Assembly: GCA_026712905.1 (NCBI GenBank)
Contig: JAPOPM010000043.1
Span: forward strand, 1-32,327
Reading direction: 5' to 3'
DNA from: Deltaproteobacteria bacterium
GTDB taxonomy: Bacteria > Desulfobacterota > Binatia > UBA9968 > JAJDTQ01
DNA length: 32,327 bases
Under the pieces are notes generated by a model. That model searched no databases, was not told where the DNA came from, and was given only the letters and a program-made list of their open reading frames with translations. Shown piece after piece: positions 23,307 through 29,804 of this stretch (position 1 is the first letter of the stretch; every line of letters begins with the position of its first letter). The position numbers and the translations under genes were made by a program.

Positions 23307-24176
23307 CTACCCAGCCAGTTCGGCGCGAATGTCGTTGAAGGCGCGGGTCAACAGCACCTTGACGATGTGTTCCTTGTACTCGGCCGATCCGTGAAGGTCG
23401 CTGATGGCGTCCCCGGCGCGCCCGGCGATGTCGCCGGCCTCGGCCACGGCGCTGGCCGCTTCATCGAGGCTCTTCCCCCGCAGCATCGCTTCGGCCTCTT
23501 CCACCCGCATCGACTTGGGGCCGACGCAACCCACGGCCACGCGTACGTCCCGCACCGACTCCCGCGCGTCGTCCGCCATCACGTGCAGCGCCACCCCCGC
23601 GCTCGGGCGCTCCAGGTAGCCGAACTTGCGATAACGCACGGCGGCGTTCGCGCCAGGCACCGGCACCACGATCTCGGCGAGGATCTCATCCTCCTCGATG
23701 GCCGCCTCGTACGCGTCCACGAAGAACTCGGCCATGGGGATCTCGCGTGCCCCGCCCGCCTTCTGCGCCACCACCGTGGCGTCCAGCGCCAGCAGCAGGG
23801 TGCCCGGGTCGGCATGAGGCTCCGCGAAGGTCAGGTTGCCGCCGAGGGTACCCACCTCGCGCACGCGCAGGTTGGCGACGTTGTGTTCCATCTCGACCAG
23901 GACGGGCAAGGCCTCCGCCAAGGTGTCGGAACGTTCGAGCTCCCGGTGGGTGCTCAGGGCGCCGATTCTGAGGCTGCCGTTGTCGCGCCGGACCTGATCG
24001 AGGCCGGGGATCTTCTTGACGTTGACCAGACACTCGAAGTGGACCAGCCCTTCTTTCATGGCCAGGAGCAGTTCGGTGCCACCCGCGTACACCTTGGCCG
24101 AGTCGCCGTAGCGGGCGAGCGTCTCGGACGCCTCCTTGACGCTTTCGGGCTCTTCCAGACGGAACGGACGCAGCAT
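23307..24176 (-). CDS. FAD-binding medium subunit of a xanthine dehydrogenase-family enzyme (CoxM-like)
   Basis: This 289-aa subunit passes electrons from the 2Fe-2S clusters through FAD to the acceptor. The two flavin motifs are visible: AGGTELLLAM (31-40) for the FAD pyrophosphate and TLGGNLTFAEPHADP (110-124) in place of the usual TIGGxxAxADPxxD. The C-terminal half (about 180-285) is the CO dehydrogenase flavoprotein C-terminal domain. The ATG at 24176 lies 3 nt after the stop of the CoxG-like gene, with the GGAGGGAGGAG segment of the preceding gene's end as ribosome-binding site. The small-subunit gene begins 42 nt after it ends. Which substrate the complex oxidises cannot be told here. 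Confidence 0.94.
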   Translation of the reverse strand: MLRPFRLEEPESVKEASETLARYGDSAKVYAGGTELLLAMKEGLVHFECLVNVKKIPGLDQVRRDNGSLRIGALSTHRELERSDTLAEALPVLVEMEHNVANLRVREVGTLGGNLTFAEPHADPGTLLLALDATVVAQKAGGAREIPMAEFFVDAYEAAIEEDEILAEIVVPVPGANAAVRYRKFGYLERPSAGVALHVMADDARESVRDVRVAVGCVGPKSMRVEEAEAMLRGKSLDEAASAVAEAGDIAGRAGDAISDLHGSAEYKEHIVKVLLTRAFNDIRAELAG

Positions 24177-24179
24177 GGA

Positions 24180-24632
24180 TCAGGCTCCTCCCTCAAGTTC
24201 CTTCTTGACGGCCTCGGCGAACTTGGCCATGTCGTTGTCGGCCTTGCGCTTGATGATGCTGTGCCCCAGGGTCGCGAGCTTGCCGAGAACGTCCACGGAG
24301 GCAACCACGGACACCTGGGTAGCCTCGCCCCGATCCTCCAGCGAAACGTCCAGGTCCACCTTCAGGTGGCTCCCGATCTTGTTGTCGCTGCCCGTGGCGC
24401 GGGCCTTGATCCGGTCCTTCGGCTCGTTCTCCAGCACCTCGATCTTGATGGGGAACGTGACCTTGAAGGGCCCCACCCGAGCGACCATCTTCGCGTTGTA
24501 GAGCTTGCCCGCCTCCACCGTCGAGGCCTCCTCGCAGCCGGGAACGCAGGCGATCAGCCGATCCACGTCCCACAGGAAGTCCCAGGTGGTGTCCCGGGAC
24601 ACGCCGATTTCAATGCTGTTCTCGAAATTCAT
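24180..24632 (-). CDS. CoxG-like SRPBCC-domain protein
   Basis: This 150-aa protein of the CO dehydrogenase subunit G (CoxG) group has a START/SRPBCC fold (helix-grip). CoxG-like proteins accompany molybdenum hydroxylases and in some cases anchor the enzyme at the membrane or deliver a lipid-soluble electron carrier; they are not catalytic subunits. Typical segments are FENSIEIGVSRDTTWDFLWD, IACVPGCEEAS (the conserved PGC loop), VRVGPF-like ARVGPFKVTFPIKIEV, and KIGSHLKVDLDVSLED. The ATG at 24632 lies 7 nt after a promoter -10 box and has no Shine-Dalgarno sequence, so its mRNA may be leaderless. It heads the operon with the FAD and 2Fe-2S subunits; rpoH ends 33 nt upstream on the same strand. 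Confidence 0.92.
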   Translation of the reverse strand: MNFENSIEIGVSRDTTWDFLWDVDRLIACVPGCEEASTVEAGKLYNAKMVARVGPFKVTFPIKIEVLENEPKDRIKARATGSDNKIGSHLKVDLDVSLEDRGEATQVSVVASVDVLGKLATLGHSIIKRKADNDMAKFAEAVKKELEGGA

Positions 24633-24639
24633 ACCGGGA

Positions 24640-24669
24640 TTCTTAGCAGAATCGCGCGCGCGACATCAA
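24640..24669 (-). promoter_or_regulatory. Promoter of the coxG-like operon
   Basis: Minus strand TTGATG (24664-24669), 18-bp spacer, TAAGAA (24640-24645). The -35 box overlaps the last codons of rpoH. The -10 box ends 7 nt before the CoxG ATG, predicting a leaderless transcript separate from rpoH. Confidence 0.5.
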
Positions 24670-25655
24670 GCGCGCTCGTTGAAGCCTTCGAGCACCTCGA
24701 ACTCCTCGGAGAGGTAGCTCTTGAGCTTCTTCTTGACGCGGCTCTCGATCTGCCGGACACGCTCCCGGCTGATGCCGTAGCGCTCTCCGATCTCGCGCAG
24801 CGTGAGCGGCTCCTCCGCCAGAAGACGCTCGCGGAAGACCACCAGCTCCTTGTCCTTGAGGCCCTCGCCGAAGGCCGTGAGCCGCGCCTTCACCGCCTCG
24901 CGGTATTCTGCGTCGGCCAGGCGTTCCTCGGGGGTGGGGCTGTTGTCGGTGAGCGTGTTGAGAAGGGTGAGGGACTCGCCCTGCGCCATGGGGGCATCGG
25001 TGGAGACGTCGCGGCCCGAGAGCCGCTGGTCCATCTCGATCACCTCGGACTCCTTCACGTCCAGCCGCTGCGCGATGAGCTTGGCGCCGGGCACGAAGCC
25101 CTCGGCCTCAAGCTTCTCCTTTTCCTTCTGCAGGTTGAAGAACAGCCGCCGCTGGGCCTGGGTAGTACCCAACTTCACCATGCGCCAGTTGTTCATGAGG
25201 TAGCGGATGATGTAGGCGCGGATCCACCAGACCGCGTAGGACGGAAAACGCACGCCGCGGTAGGGATCGAAGTTCTTGAGGCTCTCCATGAGTCCGATGT
25301 TGCCCTCCTGGACCAGGTCCAGGAGGTTGCGGAAGGCGCGCTCGTATTCCCGCGCGATCATCACCACGAGCCGCAGGTTCGAGCGCACCAGCGTGTAGGC
25401 CGCCTCGATGTCGCCAAGCTCCTTGTACTGGACGGCGAGCTCGTGCTCTTCCTCGCGGGTCAGGATGGGATAGCGGCGGATCTCGGAAAGGTAGCGCTGC
25501 AGCGCGTCGAACGGAACCAGCGCGCCGGAGGACTCCTCCGCTTCGGCGTCCTCCACGGGCGCGTCGACATCGTCGAGCAACACGGGTTCGACGGGCGCGT
25601 CCTCGGACGGCTCCTCGCTATCGTCGACGACTTCGATGGGCGGATGTTCAGCCAT
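24666..25655 (-). CDS. rpoH: RNA polymerase sigma factor, RpoH (sigma-32) family
   Basis: This 329-aa sigma-70-group factor would direct transcription of heat-shock or general stress genes. After an acidic, low-complexity N-terminal 45 residues (rich in Glu/Asp/Pro), it has region 1.2/2 (YLSEIRRYPILTREEE; DLVQEGNIGLMESLKNFDPYRGVRF; SYAVWWIRAYIIRYLMNN), and the RpoH-box-like QRRLFFNLQKEKEKLEAEG that distinguishes RpoH from other sigma factors. Region 4 is LTLREIGERYGISRERVRQIES, a -35-binding helix-turn-helix. The length is normal for RpoH with a longer N-terminus. The ATG at 25655 lies 12 nt after a -10 box and lacks a Shine-Dalgarno sequence, so the leader is short. It is divergent from the gene at 25747 with overlapping regulatory space. 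Confidence 0.93.
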   Translation of the reverse strand: MAEHPPIEVVDDSEEPSEDAPVEPVLLDDVDAPVEDAEAEESSGALVPFDALQRYLSEIRRYPILTREEEHELAVQYKELGDIEAAYTLVRSNLRLVVMIAREYERAFRNLLDLVQEGNIGLMESLKNFDPYRGVRFPSYAVWWIRAYIIRYLMNNWRMVKLGTTQAQRRLFFNLQKEKEKLEAEGFVPGAKLIAQRLDVKESEVIEMDQRLSGRDVSTDAPMAQGESLTLLNTLTDNSPTPEERLADAEYREAVKARLTAFGEGLKDKELVVFRERLLAEEPLTLREIGERYGISRERVRQIESRVKKKLKSYLSEEFEVLEGFNERA

Positions 25656-25667
25656 GCGGATACCGTG

Positions 25668-25696
25668 AATCTACCGTTCTTACGGGCGTTTTTCAA
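25668..25696 (-). promoter_or_regulatory. rpoH promoter
   Basis: Minus strand TTGAAA (25691-25696), 17-bp spacer, TAGATT (25668-25673). Predicted start about 25661, leaving a leader of only about 5-6 nt before the rpoH ATG. Confidence 0.6.
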
Positions 25697-25711
25697 GAAC
25701 GCGCGGGCACC

Positions 25712-25740
25712 TTGACACAACCTCCGACGGCCCCTATCTT
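25712..25740 (+). promoter_or_regulatory. Promoter of the small helical protein gene
   Basis: TTGACA (25712-25717), 17-bp spacer, TATCTT (25735-25740), a near-consensus housekeeping promoter. The -10 box ends 6 nt before the ATG at 25747, predicting a leaderless mRNA. It lies back to back with the rpoH promoter. Confidence 0.7.
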
Positions 25741-25746
25741 ACCAGC

Positions 25747-26226
25747 ATGGCACTGACGGAGACCATCACGGCTTGGTTTGATCGCAGCCGCGCGAAGCGC
25801 GAAGAGCGCAACACGCGCACCGTGCTCGCCGACGGTTACCGGGAGCTGGCCCGGCTCGCCAACCAGCTCAAGCTGCACGCGGAAAAGGCGCCCTACCCGT
25901 TCATGGAGGAACGCCTGAGGGAGATGGCGGCGGAAAAGGAAAAGAGCAGCGCGCGGCTCTTTGAAGAAGTGGAGAAGCTCGGCGGCCGGGTCGCCAAATT
26001 CGATTCAAGCATTCCGTCCGGCAAGAATCACTGGGACCGGATGTGCCAGGATGTGGAGGATCAGAAGCGTGTCGAGGCCGCGCTCTTGGACGACGTCTGG
26101 TACGTGGCCCTCGAAGCGCCGGAACAGAGCCAACTGCTACGCCAACTCGTCGAGGTCGAACGCCGCCACAAGGGAGCCCTGCAGGACCTCCTAGCGCGCG
26201 CCGACCCCCAGGCCGAACAGACCTGA
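25747..26226 (+). CDS. Small all-helical protein, ferritin-like pattern, function unknown
   Basis: The protein is 159 aa and predicted to be almost entirely helical, with four long amphipathic helices (about 23-48, 50-79, 93-118 and 124-150). The spacing of acidic residues, EERLREMAAEKE in helix 2 and VEVERRHKGAL (Glu138, His141; an ExxH motif) in helix 4, recalls ferritin-like or rubrerythrin-like four-helix bundles, but not all iron ligands can be assigned and I would not claim iron binding. No signal peptide or membrane segment is seen. The ATG at 25747 coincides with the expected transcript start of the promoter at 25712-25740. It shares a 91-bp divergent promoter region with rpoH, so it might be stress-related. 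Confidence 0.8.
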   Translation: MALTETITAWFDRSRAKREERNTRTVLADGYRELARLANQLKLHAEKAPYPFMEERLREMAAEKEKSSARLFEEVEKLGGRVAKFDSSIPSGKNHWDRMCQDVEDQKRVEAALLDDVWYVALEAPEQSQLLRQLVEVERRHKGALQDLLARADPQAEQT

Positions 26227-26269
26227 CGATGGGCCCCGATGAGCCGGGGCCGCCTGCCCGATACCCCCA

Positions 26270-26476
26270 CTACTGCTCCAGGCGCGGCCGCTTGCGGCCG
26301 TCCGAGAACACCATGTCCAGGGCGATTCCCGCGACGATGGCGTCCCAGGCCTGCCTTGCCGACAACCCGGAGGCACGGAAGGTCTGCCACAGGCCGATGA
26401 TCTCGGTCTCGGTGGGAGGGTCGAAGGAGTCCAGGGAATCCAGGACACCGTTGCCTGCTATCTCTATGTGGTGCAT
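26270..26476 (-). CDS. Small protein of unknown function (68 aa)
   Basis: This short reading frame encodes a 68-aa soluble protein with an N-terminal MHHIEIAGNGVLDSLDSF, a central helix (PPTETEIIGLWQTFRASGL), a second helix (SARQAWDAIVAGIALDMVF) and a basic tail. Nearly all codons end in G or C, as in the neighbouring genes, and the amino-acid composition is protein-like, which argues for real coding. The ATG at 26476 has GGGAG about 10 nt upstream; the frame is open further upstream but that part is low-quality Arg/Gly-rich sequence overlapping ridA. I do not recognise the family. It fills most of the 345-nt gap between the helical protein and ridA; the remaining bases show nothing notable. 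Confidence 0.55.
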   Translation of the reverse strand: MHHIEIAGNGVLDSLDSFDPPTETEIIGLWQTFRASGLSARQAWDAIVAGIALDMVFSDGRKRPRLEQ

Positions 26477-26571
26477 CTGCGTGCGACTCCCATGGCGGTA
26501 GAGATGGTGGAAAGGCTGCGAGGGGCGGGAGCGGAGTGCCGCTTCACGCCATCCCGCTATCCCTCCAGCCA

Positions 26572-27015
26572 TCAATCGATAACGGCCAGCCCGGATACTT
26601 CGACCATACAATCGGGGTTGTAGAGTCCGGATACCTGAATCAGGGTAATCGCGGGGAAGTGCTTTCCGAAAGTCGCCCGGTAGGAAGCACCGATCTCCTT
26701 GCGGTTCTCGTGATACGCGTCCACGTCGGTGACGTACATGGTCAACGTGGCGTAGTTTCGGGGGCTCCCTCCAGCTCCTTCGATGGCCGTACGCAGGTTC
26801 TCCCACACCTGCCGGAACTGGGCCGCGAAGTCGCCCTTGCCGACGACTTCCCCGTCGGAGTTGAACGGCGCCTGTCCCGCCACGAGCACCAGCCGGCCGG
26901 AAGAGATGCTCGCCAAGTGAGAGTACCCCACCGGGTTCTCCAGCCCGCTCGGATTGATGAGTTCGAAGGCGATAACCGTTCTCCTTATTGCATGGTTCCG
27001 AAGCTCTTGCGACAT
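26572..27015 (-). CDS. RidA-family (YjgF/YER057c/UK114) protein
   Basis: This 147-aa protein has a chorismate-mutase-like fold and normally forms trimers. Characterised RidA proteins deaminate reactive enamine/imine intermediates released by PLP enzymes, but many subgroups have other or unknown activities. Family-like segments are FELINPSGLENPVGYSHLASIS near the N-terminus (span about 17-38), LVLVAGQAPFNSDG, FAAQFRQVWENLRTAIEGAGGS, and HFPAITLIQVSGLYNPDCMVEV at the C-terminus. At the place of the catalytic Arg of RidA proper (consensus R-x-x-V-x-V-x-x-L) the sequence reads FPAITLIQVSGL, with Ile/Thr instead of Arg, so it probably belongs to a divergent subgroup. The ATG at 27015 lies 5 nt after a -10 box and has no Shine-Dalgarno sequence. 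Confidence 0.88.
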   Translation of the reverse strand: MSQELRNHAIRRTVIAFELINPSGLENPVGYSHLASISSGRLVLVAGQAPFNSDGEVVGKGDFAAQFRQVWENLRTAIEGAGGSPRNYATLTMYVTDVDAYHENRKEIGASYRATFGKHFPAITLIQVSGLYNPDCMVEVSGLAVID

Positions 27016-27020
27016 GCCAT

Positions 27021-27049
27021 TCGATAAGCATCGTCCTGCGTATAGTCAA
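27021..27049 (-). promoter_or_regulatory. Promoter of the ridA-family gene
   Basis: Minus strand TTGACT (27044-27049), 17-bp spacer, TATCGA (27021-27026). The -10 box ends 5 nt before the ATG at 27015, again predicting a leaderless transcript. Confidence 0.6.
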
Positions 27050-27113
27050 GCACGCCGAGACCGTTAGTCAAGGCGGTCACAGGAATTTTACGAGAACATT
27101 TTACGCGGAAATT

Positions 27114-28112
27114 TCAGCGCCGGCCGAACGCGTCGATGAACGCGCGGATCTCTCCCACCACGTCGTCCGTGCACGGAACATAGGGAAGGATCACGCGCGT
27201 GGCGCCGGCCTCGCCGTAGGCCCGCACCTTGTCCAGTACCTCGTCCACGGACGCGCCCGCCACCAGGGGCAGCCCGTCGAACAACCGGTCCGTGACCTGC
27301 GCGGCGGCCGCGTGAAAACCCGAGGCGCGCCACGCATCGCGAATCGCCGTGACCTCCTCGCCGAAGCCCATGCGCGTCAGCAGGTCCCGGTAGTAGTCCG
27401 CCAGGGCATAGTACGTGAGGATGCGCCCCAGTGCCTGGCGCGCCGCCCCGGTGTCCCGGGCCACGCAGCAGCGCACCTTGCACATGATCTCCAGCGCGTC
27501 CGGGTCCTTGCCCGCGAGCCGGGCCCCCTCACGCACGTTCTCGACGATCCGGCGTATCTCCGGCGGATTCGCCATGTTGATCAACACGCCGTCGCTCAGC
27601 CGCCCCGCCAGGCGGCTCATCCGCGGCCCGAAAGCCGCCAGATAGACGGGAACGCCACGGCCGGACGGCTTGAACGCGAGCTTGAAGCCGCGCGCGCTGT
27701 AGAAACTCCCCTCGTAATCCAGCTTCTCGCCCCGCAACGCCCCCTGGACGATCTCCAGGTACTCGCGGATGCGCGCCAAGGGCCGGTCGAACGCCACACC
27801 GTGCCAGTTGGCGATGGTGGGGTTGGAGATGCCGAGCCCGAACAGAAAGCGTCCGTTGGACAGTTCGTCGAGGCCGGCGGCGTGCAGCGCCATGCTCACG
27901 GGCGTGCGCCCGAGCATGTGGTATACCGCGGTGCCCACCTTGAGCCGGCTCGTCACGGCCGCCACCGCCGCCAACATCACCGTCGGGTCCTTGTTGTTGG
28001 CCTCCCCTCCCCAGGCGCAGTCGAAGCCGCTGTCCTCCGCCGCGCGAGCCAGCGCGGGGATGGCGTCCATGGGCAATTGGGCGCCCGAGTTGAATTCGAT
28101 GTCGAGCTTCAT
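27114..28112 (-). CDS. LLM-class (luciferase-like) flavin- or F420-dependent oxidoreductase
   Basis: This 332-aa protein has the bacterial-luciferase-like TIM barrel. Members oxidise or reduce small molecules using FMN or F420; which cofactor is used here is not visible. Typical features are ARAAEDSGFDCAWGGEANNKDP near the N-terminus (about residues 23-44), AAVAAVTSRLKVGTAVYHMLGRTP, LDELSNGRFLFGLGISNP, RIREYLEIVQGALRGEKLDYEG and PVYLAAFGPRMSRLAGRLSDGV, all landmarks of the LLM family. The ATG at 28112 gives the standard MKLDIEFNSGAQ start; the frame remains open 15 codons further upstream but without support. A TATCCT lies 12 nt upstream of the ATG, but no matching -35 box is seen. It neighbours an amidohydrolase, read divergently, and RidA, and may join them in degrading an organic compound. 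Confidence 0.9.
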   Translation of the reverse strand: MKLDIEFNSGAQLPMDAIPALARAAEDSGFDCAWGGEANNKDPTVMLAAVAAVTSRLKVGTAVYHMLGRTPVSMALHAAGLDELSNGRFLFGLGISNPTIANWHGVAFDRPLARIREYLEIVQGALRGEKLDYEGSFYSARGFKLAFKPSGRGVPVYLAAFGPRMSRLAGRLSDGVLINMANPPEIRRIVENVREGARLAGKDPDALEIMCKVRCCVARDTGAARQALGRILTYYALADYYRDLLTRMGFGEEVTAIRDAWRASGFHAAAAQVTDRLFDGLPLVAGASVDEVLDKVRAYGEAGATRVILPYVPCTDDVVGEIRAFIDAFGRR

Positions 28113-28254
28113 GGATGTCTCAGGATAGCGTCCACACGCACCCTCCGGGCTGGCCACCCACTTCGGACCGGTGGCCGGTATCGGCGCGCAAGGCCGCCCT
28201 TGTTAACACCGCCGCATCCAGCGGTCAAGCGGCAACGCCAATTCCGCCCCTCCC

Positions 28255-28283
28255 TTGAAACCGCGGGACGGATGCATTAGTTA
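28255..28283 (+). promoter_or_regulatory. Promoter of the second amidohydrolase gene
   Basis: TTGAAA (28255-28260), 17-bp spacer, TAGTTA (28278-28283). The -10 box ends 7 nt before the ATG at 28291, with no Shine-Dalgarno sequence between: a predicted leaderless transcript. Confidence 0.6.
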
Positions 28284-28290
28284 CCGTGCC

Positions 28291-29208
28291 ATGATTATCG
28301 ACGCCCATGCCCATCTCGTGCCGCAGAGCTGGTACCATCCCAAGTCGCCGCAGGCCATCTTCGACATCCCGCGCGTCATCGACGAGCAGGCCCAGGCCGG
28401 CGTGGACCTGACCATCTTCGGCAACAACTGGATCCGCACGCCCCAGGGGAAAGACCCGTACGACATCGTGACGGAGTTCAACGCGTTCGCCGCCGAGACC
28501 ACCGCGCGCCACTCCGACCACTTCCTGGGGCTGGCGTGCGCCGTGCCCTTCGGCGACGACCGCTTCCTCAAGGAGACCGAGCGGGCGGTGCGCGAATACG
28601 GCCTGAAGGGCATCATGATCAACTCCAGCGTGGCCGGCGAATACCTGGACTCGCCCAACGCCGTGCCCTTCTTCGAGCTGGTGAGCGACCTCGACGTGCC
28701 GCTGTTCGTGCACCCGCCGCGGGTCACCATCGGCGCGGAGAAGATGGAGATCTTCCGGCTGCCGGAAATGGTCGGACGGCCCTTCGACACCACCTTGTCG
28801 CTGGCGCGCTTCATCCTCACCGGCGGCTTCGAGCGCTTCCCCAACCTGGTGATGATCTGCTCCCACCTGGGCGGCGCCCTGCCGATGCTGCCCGGCCGCC
28901 TGGACTTCGGCTACGAACTGCGCCAGGACGACAGCTTCGGCCCGTGGGAACCCGACGTGCTGCCGCGGGCACCGAGCACCTACATCGAGCAGCTCTACTA
29001 CGACACGGTAAGCCTGCACGCCCCCGCGGTCATGTGCGCGGTGGAGACCGCCGGCGCCGACCACGTGCTCTTCGGCAGCGACTTCCCGCCGGTGCCCATC
29101 CCGCTGGAGCGCTCGGTGGACGCGGTGCGGGATGTGCGTCTGGCGGATTCGGACAAGCAGAAGATCCTCGGCGACAACGCGGCGCGGCTGCTGCGGCTGG
29201 GACAGTAG
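28291..29208 (+). CDS. Amidohydrolase family protein (ACMSD-like)
   Basis: This 305-aa TIM-barrel metal-dependent hydrolase or decarboxylase is related to 2-amino-3-carboxymuconate-6-semialdehyde decarboxylase and to the gene at 350-1483. The N-terminal HxH metal ligands are intact: IDAHAHL (residues 3-9; His6, His8). The barrel continues with GLACAVPFGD, LKGIMINSSVAGEYL, VPLFVHPPR (metal His), MICSHLGGALPMLPGRL (second His region), YYDTVS and FGSDFPPVP (conserved Asp). This differs from the first amidohydrolase, which has H-x-x-E in place of HxH. An upstream in-frame start (28255) lies in the promoter and is rejected; ATG 28291 gives the standard N-terminus. Divergent from the LLM oxidoreductase. 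Substrate unknown, probably an aromatic or short-chain carboxylic acid. Confidence 0.92.
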   Translation: MIIDAHAHLVPQSWYHPKSPQAIFDIPRVIDEQAQAGVDLTIFGNNWIRTPQGKDPYDIVTEFNAFAAETTARHSDHFLGLACAVPFGDDRFLKETERAVREYGLKGIMINSSVAGEYLDSPNAVPFFELVSDLDVPLFVHPPRVTIGAEKMEIFRLPEMVGRPFDTTLSLARFILTGGFERFPNLVMICSHLGGALPMLPGRLDFGYELRQDDSFGPWEPDVLPRAPSTYIEQLYYDTVSLHAPAVMCAVETAGADHVLFGSDFPPVPIPLERSVDAVRDVRLADSDKQKILGDNAARLLRLGQ

Positions 29209-29327
29209 GCGGGGCGCGCCGGCGGCGGCTGCCGTGCCTTCCGCAACCGGGGGAAACAGGGGATCTCTCAGCCGCACGCGAGGAACAGGCTGAGCTCTTC
29301 CTCATGCGGTAGGCCTTGTCGAGGACC

Positions 29328-29804
29328 TCAGGCCCAGGCGAGAAACAGGCACAGGTGGGTCGCCGCGTTGGCGTAGACCGCAGCCGCGACGTCGTCCATC
29401 ATGACGTACCAAGCTCCCGGGCGACGGTCGAAGAAAGCCACCGGCTGCGGCTTCCACACGTCGAACAAACGGAACAGCAGGAACGCAAGCAGAATGAACT
29501 CCCAGCGGCCCCCATGGGCGAGAGTCAGGAGCGCGATCCACTGTCCCGCCACTTCGTCGCACACGACATGCGACGGGTCTTTCGGCCCGCCGCCGCGCAA
29601 GACGGCGCCCGTGGCTACGCCGCCCACCACGAACGCGGCGACGGCCGCCAATGCGAGCACGGCGACCTGCTGGAGCGGGTCGACGAGCCAGTACGCCAGG
29701 GCGGCGACGGCGCTGGCCACCGTGCCCGGAGCCACCGGAAAGAACCCGATATAGCCGACGCTGGCAACGGCCGTGGCCCAACCGCTCGTGGGGCGCGATC
29801 TCAT
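29328..29804 (-). CDS. pgpA: Phosphatidylglycerophosphatase A
   Basis: This 158-aa inner-membrane enzyme dephosphorylates phosphatidylglycerol phosphate to phosphatidylglycerol. The family signatures are all present: VGYIGFFPVAPGTVASAVAAL (about 16-36), DPSHVVCDEVAGQWIAL (DPxxVVxDExxG, about 86-102), and FRLFDVWKPQPVAFFDRR with WYVMMDDVAAAVYAN at the C-terminus. About four membrane helices are predicted. The ATG at 29804 gives the canonical length; an AGGAGG lies only 3 nt upstream, unusually close. The frame is open to 29936, but that part overlaps the divergent acylase gene. The start codons of the two genes share the palindromic CATG at 29802-29805, so there is no intergenic space between them. 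Confidence 0.92.
   Translation of the reverse strand: MRSRPTSGWATAVASVGYIGFFPVAPGTVASAVAALAYWLVDPLQQVAVLALAAVAAFVVGGVATGAVLRGGGPKDPSHVVCDEVAGQWIALLTLAHGGRWEFILLAFLLFRLFDVWKPQPVAFFDRRPGAWYVMMDDVAAAVYANAATHLCLFLAWA

Noticed and set aside
23292..25715. Plus-strand frame of 807 codons antisense to coxM, coxG and rpoH
   Set aside because: It spans three well-supported minus-strand genes and shows no domain; typical shadow of GC-rich coding.
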